In this document: one piece after another, positions 57,641 to 64,000 of the stretch
Position numbering within the stretch: position 1 is the stretch's first letter
Layout: each line of letters opens with the position of its first letter
DNA from: Nephrocerus scutellatus
Lineage: Eukaryota; Arthropoda; Insecta; Diptera; Pipunculidae
Assembly: GCA_947095585.1 (NCBI GenBank)
Contig: OX352762.1
Location: 32,030,669 to 32,094,668 of the forward strand
Length of the DNA: 64,000 bases
Direction of reading: 5' to 3'
Notes under the pieces: model-generated
Told to the model about the DNA's origin: nothing
Database searches by the model: none
What the model saw: the letters and a program-made list of their open reading frames with translations, nothing else
Made by a program: the position numbers and the translations under genes

Positions 57641-60600
57641 GTAAGTCAAAAGCCAAGTGCGTGTGTGTTCTGCAAAAATAAGATAATTCAAAATAAAATA
57701 ATAATAATAATAATAATAAAATAAGTCAAAAATAAAATAATTCTCATTTTTAATATGAATTGTAGTGAAGAATCTCGTCATGTGGTACATGGGTACAAAT
57801 CTAATTGCCAACGGGCAGATATCGCTAGACAAGCGCATCGAGGCCATGAAAAATAACTCGATTAAAATCAATAGCATTCAAGAGTCCGATGCGGGCGATT
57901 ACTACTGCACAGTTTTACCAGAAAATATTCGTCTTCACATTACTGTAAAAGTGGGCGGACGTCTGGCAATTTTCTGCGACGGTCGTGATGTCACCGAGAA
58001 GTCAATGACGTTTCGCCAAGGCGAAAGTCACACGTTTGAGTGCAACACCTACGTTTCTGGAAGTCCTGTCATTAGGTGGTCGTTGAATGTAAGCAAAGAT
58101 CTTGTTGTTAGGAATAAAAGTAGCATCTTTAGTTTTAACTAATATACTCCTAAATCTGTTTAGGGTCAACGAGCAGAGAATGTGGCTACTAAAGTAGACG
58201 GCGGCAAGATGTCGATAGATAATATTGATGCTGAACACGCTGGAGTCTATCAGTGCTTGGGCGATGATGGGTCCAGTGACCCACCGCATGGTATGGTAAC
58301 AATCGATGTCCATTACACACCAAAAGTATCGACACATCGACACCACGTGAATACAGAGCCTAGCAGGAAAGCTGAATTGTATTGCGATTATAGAGCGGAT
58401 CCGATTGCAGTTGCCGAATGGAAGAAGAACGGTCAGTACCTGCAGAGTTTCTCTGACAAATACTCTGTAAAGAGTTCCATGCACAAGGGACGGAATCGCA
58501 CAGTTCTGACAGTCAAGGATGTTGAATCAAGCGACCTGGGCGAATATGAGTGTCAAGTTAAGGTATGTTCAGAATTGTGAGCTACTTACGAGTTTTTACT
58601 GCAAATTCAACATTACTACATATTAATATAAATTCATTATTAGAACACAATCGGATCTAATGAGTTGAAAATTCATCTTATTTACGAGCCCGAGAATCCA
58701 CAGTTTGAAGACATGAAAATTGAAGGTCGCAAAGTCACTCTTTACTGGTTAGTCAGAAGTTTGCAACCATTGTCTGAAGCCATTTTGGATTACAAAATCG
58801 ATGGCGTAAGTAATATTCTATTTCTATAAATTGTGCCTAACTGACATATTACTTAACACCTGGAATAGAACATAATGTATGGTGGGCTGGTCTATGGTAG
58901 GGGTTACCGATATTACATAGTGTCAATTCTACAGTTTTCGGTGTCGCTAAGGTGAATAGTGATTGTAAGACACCTCTATTGGGAGTGTTTTGATTGGTGT
59001 GTGGGGGATCGATATTATTGTCGATTTCATAGATTTCGTGGTCGTTGCGATAAATGGTAAGTGATGGAATGGGGTGGGTGTGGGAGCAATATTAGTGTCA
59101 AATTCCAAAACCGTGCAACGCCGGGCACTCAGCTGGCTTAATATAAAAACAAGAATTACTTAAAACAACAAAGATAACAGTTTTTCGACACCATTCTCTC
59201 TTCATTCTGTGCCTACTTTTGCCACAGTTGTTGCCGCTAATAACTCCCTAAATTTGAGAGGCAATACTGTGAGAGAGAGAGAGGCAATAGGAGAGTCATT
59301 CGGACGCCGAAAAGTAATGAGATTAAAAAGCAAGTTGTCGGCGATAATGACAACACTGACTTAAAAGTGGCGCAAGTTATGAAATGGGTTCATTTATCAT
59401 CGTTTGCCTCGATGATCTCTACAGATGGCATAGTAAAATATGTTTTCACACGTCTATAGACGAAAGTGACTGTTTCATACACTATAACCTAGCTTCGAAA
59501 GTAGCCTTTACACACTCTAGTTACTTTATCATATAAAATACTTTTGTTATTTACTGCAGTCACAGCGAACACACATTCCCCGAGTAAATTTGCATTGCGC
59601 ATAACCGGTTTAGCAGCAAAACCGGTTTTGGTCGTGTGAAAAATAGCGTACATTACTCGCAGAAAAGTGCTCATAAACTCTACTTTCTTCGCTCGTTATG
59701 TAATATACTATAATAAACGCGCAAGCATAAATGAGTGCCACATGCGGTGTTATAAACTTTTAAAGAGAGGAACCGATGAAAACTCACTCAAGAGTATAAA
59801 TTTCAAATTGGGAATCTCCTCATCTCTATTGATCAGCTGTTTAAGCCTGCTCTTTGGCCAAATGCTCTAAAAGCTCGTCCGCTCCGTTTCATTCCGAAAA
59901 ACGATGCGCCGACAGAAAAGGACAGACCAACATAGACTTCACATCTACCAGTGCTGCAGCTGTTTCTGCTAATTCTAGTGTGATTAAGGAAACAACACTT
60001 CCCGAATGTACTAACAATTACTCTAACAATGGGACCAACATAATCAATGGGCTTGTTAACTTCGATCACTTCTATGTTTATTACCAAAATAAAATGTTGG
60101 CGGGTGTCGCACTAAATTAAGAGAACTATTATTTGTAATTTAAGAATGTTCGTATAATGCTATAGCTTTAACTGAAACGGCTTTGTAGGAGGCCAATCAA
60201 CTGGATCCAATAGCCTTATTCTCCAGTTAAACAACCACCAGGTTGATGTTGTTCTGACTGACTGACTTCTAGAAAGCATTTGATCGAGTCCAAGATGTTA
60301 ATTAAATAAAGAAAATGAAGTCAATTGGCTTTAATGCAAATTTTCTAAAATGGATAACTAACTACTTATTCGACAGGAGGCAAGTAGTAAAAATGGGCTC
60401 GGTTTATTCTAAAATAATCTGCCCGACATCTGGTGTCCCACAAGGAAGCCACTCAGGTCCCTTATTATTTATATTATTCATAAATTACTACCCACTTTAC
60501 ATTCAACATGTGAAATGTTTGTTATATGCCGATTATGTGAAGCTTCACTTTTCCATGTAGGCAAGGATAGATTGCTTGAATTGCAATTAGATATAAAGAA

Positions 60601-63059
60601 TGTTTTTAACTGGTGCAACAAAACTGACTTAAACCTTAATACAAATAAATGTAGAGTAATTACCTTATCGAGAAAGACTCAAATAGTAATAAATAATTAT
60701 TATATTATTAATTAGCTCAAGAGATTTTCCAGCTTTGGCGATTTGGGGGTATACTTTGACTCAAATTTAGATTTCCATCAGCATTATGAGTATATTATTG
60801 CAAAAGCGAACAAAATGTTAAGATTCATCAAACGAAATTCCAAAGATTTTCATGACCATTATACCGTTAAATCGCCGTATATGTCTTCGGTAAGATGTGC
60901 CATCATCTGGTATGCAAACTATACCACCGTATTGAACGCGTACAAAAAAATTACGTGTTTTTCAATTCGAAAAGTAAGTTTGTATTCGGAGCTTCCACTT
61001 ATAATAAAAGGATCATACTTATCGATCTATTTTCACTATAATCATGAAGAGAATATTTTTAAATTCCGCGTTCTGCACCATGACGGTACTGTAGAGATAG
61101 AGATAGAGTTTGTTTTGTATATTTCACATTATAGAAACCACTTTGGTAAACATTAGCCAATAACGAATGCATGTATATCTTAAAACAAATATTGCATTGT
61201 TTTAGACCGTGGTATTAATAGGGATTTATTTTTAATTCGCTAAAAATATTTAGCTTATTTTGCTTAACATACACTCCTGATCGCTAAGAATTTCGTGTAA
61301 TGTACATGTAAAAGCATTGCATACGCTGACAATTAGCGATTGCATGACATTGGAGAGTACAGATCTTATAGGTCGGTGGGAGGAAATAGTAACGGTTCGC
61401 CCCTTTTTGGGACAGGCTGGACGAAGGCTGTTTTTAACTCTTTGGAAAGAAGAATATAAGAAATGGAAAATTTTACGCAATGGCAATGCCAGTGAATATT
61501 CAAAATTATTACCTCTGTCCCAGAATAATTTAACACTCCAGTTACGGTGCGAGTATTAAAGTAGATCGGTCCCATCAAGGATTCGACTCAGTGCAATGAC
61601 AAAATCTGGTAGCGTGGAGCTAGCTGCGAAATGTTAAGCATGCAGATTGGCCTTGTATATATAATTGGTATACAAGGCGGTTGAATGACATTGTGAATGA
61701 GCGTTGAAATTGACGACGAGACATTGAAGTAACTTTTGTCTCAGTTTCTGGTCAGAGTCAAAATTTACTCGCCTAAGGTAGGCAATTTCTGACTCGTTTT
61801 GTGATTGATTGTTTGATATAACAGAAATCATACCTCCCGATTCCTAATAGCCTCTTTGCAGCTTAAGTAAGACACTTTATTTTCCTTCGGTTTAACATAC
61901 TTCGCCCTGTATGGAATACATTTTTCAAACCGTCTTGAATGAGCTGATTAAATATTGAGGGAATATAAATCATGATATAATAGTGCATAGCCACAGTAGA
62001 AAAGCCTTAAGAGAATTCGGCATCCTAAATAAACTGAAACGGCTATTTACGTTGATCATGTTTAATGTTATAAAATATCGGGATCACTCTAAAGCCCATT
62101 AAACATCTATAAGGGGCTCTAATAAAGGGATAGACTGGCTTGTATCCTTTATAATTTGGCGTTGGAGAATGTAATTCGAGACTACAGATACTTGTTTTCG
62201 CTTTCGATGCAAACATCGTGAAGATAAATTAATTCGGTAGGCTCCGAAGGACAGATCACCTAACTCGCATGAGCGAAGAGGATCCTGCTCGGAAAGTACT
62301 TTGCGGTAGGATTTATGGGACACGACACGAATAACATAGACTGGAAATTGGGAACGGTGGATATATTTTTTGTGGAAGGTCAGAACCTTATCCCGGTTGT
62401 ATCTACTTTAAAAATACCGCTTTGGTATCGAAGCCGCCACGCGTTAGTAAGAGCGATTCATATATACCTACACACAGACATTAAGAATTATAACACATAC
62501 CGTTTAACAAAATATTATCTCACGGTGCGAGATAATTAGTTACTAATTAAGAATTTTGTAACTTATGAAATAATAACCATCACTTTATTATCATCTTCTA
62601 GTCATACACATGGAGTTCCGAGAGCATGATTCATACTCAAAGACATCCGGAACATACCGGTATTTGGAAATTGCGCCATCAAATCGAATTGGTACCAGGC
62701 TTCTGGCATGCGCGTGTAAAAACAATGAACACCGTCGGTTGGTCGAAATTCTCAGTGCAACATGATTACAAGATTGATGGCGAAGAAGATGGTGAGTAAA
62801 CTAATTAACTGTTACTGATTTTTAGCCTTTTTTGAATTATACAATTATTCACCATCCTTATGCTAAAGCAGATATAGACGTCGACAATACCATACCGCAG
62901 GACATGGTAATGGCTGCTGGCATCGGTGGAATCGGCACCAAAAACGACGATTCATCAAGTTCGAATCGATTGACAACAGTGCAACCTTTAGTTCTAGGTT
63001 TTATTTCATTTGTAACGATAATCAAATGCCATGTGCTATCGCTTAGCAATTATTTATAA
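57395..63059 (+). CDS. GPI-anchored Ig/FN3 cell-adhesion protein (wrapper/klingon-like), 3' six exons
   Basis: Six exons with clean GT/AG boundaries and matching phases (57395-57640, 57766-58088, 58164-58562, 58644-58805, 62602-62791, 62872-63059). They encode about 500 residues: an acidic Tyr-rich N-terminal segment, Ig1 (NCDV, MWY, DAGDYYC), Ig2 (FECN, IRWSLN, AGVYQC), Ig3 (LYCD, AEWKK, LGEYEC), an FN3 domain (VTLYWLV, SYTWSS, WHARVKTMNTVGW) and a hydrophobic C-terminus without cytoplasmic tail, typical of GPI addition after the Asp/Ser-rich stretch. The family (wrapper, klingon and relatives) works in neuron-glia and photoreceptor adhesion. The first exon here starts in phase, needing one base from an upstream exon that must supply Met and the signal peptide; it was not found. 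Exact orthologue undecided. Confidence 0.85.
57766..58088 (+). CDS. Ig gene exon b: Ig1 to first half of Ig2
   Basis: Between ATTGTAG and GTAAGC. It supplies the Ig1 tryptophan (VMWYMG) and second cysteine (DAGDYYC), then Ig2 with FCDG, FECN and RWSLN. One intron of 125 bp with an ATA repeat precedes it. Confidence 0.85.
58164..58562 (+). CDS. Ig gene exon c: rest of Ig2 and Ig3
   Basis: Between GTTTAG and GTATGT. Ig2 closes with AEHAGVYQC; Ig3 runs from VSTHRHHV to SSDLGEYECQVK, with ELYCDY and VAEWKKNG. N-x-S/T sequons occur (NRT). Confidence 0.86.
58644..58805 (+). CDS. Ig gene exon d: Ig3 end and FN3 start
   Basis: Between TTATTAG and GTAAGT. It encodes NTIGSNELKIHLIY (last Ig3 strand), then PENPQFEDMKIEGRKVTLYW, the first FN3 strands, ending YKIDG. 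The following intron is 3.8 kb. Confidence 0.83.
58806..62601 (+). other. 3.8-kb intron within the FN3 domain
   Basis: Starts GTAAGT and ends TCTTCTAG. It holds a dead non-LTR element (about 59854-61156), a GAGAGAGAG run near 59275, and other coding-like fossils (61317-61559, 62099-62540) that could not be assigned. The intron phase is zero on both sides. Confidence 0.7.
59854..61156 (+). pseudogene. Non-LTR retrotransposon remnant in the intron
   Basis: 59854-60117 reads toward FYVYYQNK, the usual beginning of a non-LTR endonuclease (YYQNVRG type). Most of the endonuclease is then missing. From about 60240 the reverse transcriptase reads FLKWITNYLFDRRQVV, SGVPQGSHSGPLLFILFIN and YADY in place of catalytic YADD, then WCNKTDLNLNTNKC and LGVYFDSNLDF with stops and frame changes between. 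The missing catalytic Asp and deletions make it inactive. A CR1/Jockey-type element is likely. Confidence 0.72.
62602..62791 (+). CDS. Ig gene exon e: second half of FN3
   Basis: Between TTCTAG and GTGAGT. It encodes SYTWSSESMIHTQRHPEHTG, then WKLRHQIELVPGFWHARV and TMNTVGWSKFS, the conserved FN3 core of the wrapper/klingon group. Confidence 0.84.
62872..63059 (+). CDS. Ig gene exon f: GPI signal and stop
   Basis: Preceded by CTAAAGCAG, it completes a split Asp codon. It encodes a spacer (GGIGTKNDDSSSSNRL) and a terminal hydrophobic stretch (PLVLGFISFVTIIKCHVLSL), then NYL and TAA. The small residues in DDSSSSN are the likely GPI attachment zone. Confidence 0.82.
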
Positions 63060-64000
63060 AGATTACAATGCCCAATACATAACTAAGCCATTACGCAAAC
63101 ACAAAACAATATTTATATTTTCAAAATACACGTCACACAAATTAAAGTGCATGGAACTTCTTATGTAAAGCAAAGCTTAGAAATTAAATAGTTAATCCAA
63201 TAATAAAAGAAGAAAAATACAAAAATTGTGTACAAAAACAGCTTACTCCAATGAAGTGTGAATGTCTATGCATGAACTACTGTTAATATCGTTACAAAAC
63301 TATAACAAATCAGTATATTTCGAGTTTGTACATGTCGTTTTTATCAATATTCTTTACGATAAACACGTAATATAAATATATTATTTTATATTTCATTCTA
63401 TTATAAATTTAGACCAAAGCTTATGAATGTGTAAATCAATAGAAATGTGATGGAGTACTATAAACAATAGGCAGCGATTTTAATTCTTGTTTATTTATTT
63501 TCTATACAATAATTAATTGTGTTTCATTCGATAAGTTAATTGATCAATTATTATTCAAATACGGAAATAGAAATTTGATCTGTTAAATTTGACTGCTTCT
63601 TAAAATTGTTTTTATAAGTTTACACCTTCCAAATGCCATTTAGAATATTAGTGTTAAAATTGATGTATGTATACCTATATGCGAAAATAATATACATTCA
63701 TATGATTTATATATTACCATCTTATATACAAATGTTTATCATATATAAACCTTATTATTTAAAGTATATTTAAAATTATGTGCCTCAAAGTGTTAACCTA
63801 AATAATGAGTATAGAATGAATAGAAGAAGTGGAACAACATTTTACATATACAGAATTTTATGTCTTGACACTTAGCAGAGATTTCTGTCATGGCCCTTGA
63901 CAATAGAAAACAAATTGAACCACAATATATACTTAACTGCTAACAATATTTTCAAGAAACAACAAAAATCTTTTTTACGATTAAAATTTAAACAACAAAT
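63060..64000 (+). other. 3' untranslated and downstream region
   Basis: AT-rich, no coding frame. AATAAA at 63202-63207 is a candidate polyadenylation signal about 145 bases after the stop; other A/T-rich hexamers follow, so the transcript end is uncertain. Confidence 0.4.

Noticed and set aside
58002..58484. 160-codon minus frame
   Set aside because: Antisense to Ig-domain exons with correct splice sites and conserved cysteines on the plus strand.

Overview
The window looks like an AT-rich, repeat-dominated euchromatic stretch from a higher dipteran, most likely a tephritid fruit fly. The grounds are split coding exons with GT/AG junctions, two mariner elements with a D,D(41)D catalytic spacing (a basal mariner group, 'rosa', described from Ceratitis and other tephritids), an insect errantivirus, tRNA-derived SINEs and a conserved fly neural Ig-superfamily gene. 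The host assignment is inference; no species marker is visible.

Only one host protein-coding gene is supported. Its 3' six exons lie at 57395-63059 (+) and encode most of a secreted, GPI-anchored cell-adhesion protein with three Ig domains, one fibronectin type III domain and a C-terminal GPI signal, of the wrapper/klingon type. The signal-peptide exon is upstream and was not found. A 3.8-kb intron splitting the FN3 domain holds a dead non-LTR retrotransposon.

The rest is mostly transposable-element sediment. (1) At least 22 copies plus fragments of one dispersed family, called family A here, sit in both orientations from 1.1 to 56.6 kb. Each has a fixed 5' end, a variable (GGCT)n or (GACC)n tract, zero to many ~120-bp internal tandem units, an 11-bp inverted copy of the 5' end near the 3' end, a short AAAAATT/AATTTTT hairpin and a T-tract. 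This architecture suggests a non-autonomous Helentron (DINE-1-like) family. (2) 17.8-26.3 kb is a Ty3/gypsy errantivirus with two LTRs that read as identical (696 bp each), intact gag, pol interrupted by a mariner, and a damaged env. (3) Two almost identical full-length DD41D mariners (15.3-16.6 and 21.6-22.9 kb) each have an uninterrupted 373-codon transposase. (4) Degenerate non-LTR and gypsy pol remnants lie at 26.3-27.0, 44.2-46.0, 47.6-48.0, 51.7-53.6 and 59.9-61.2 kb. (5) There are three tRNA-derived SINEs, MITEs, LTR fragments and several minisatellites.

History can be read from the nesting. The errantivirus landed next to or inside an old non-LTR element, and then a mariner landed in its pol. 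At 44.2-46.0 kb an old Jockey-like element was hit by a family A element, which was then hit by a SINE. The strongest candidate for something undescribed is family A: its modular structure, head-to-tail copies, payload-carrying long forms, and an extreme copy with a ~181-bp higher-order array. All calls come from reading the sequence; no search or alignment program was run.
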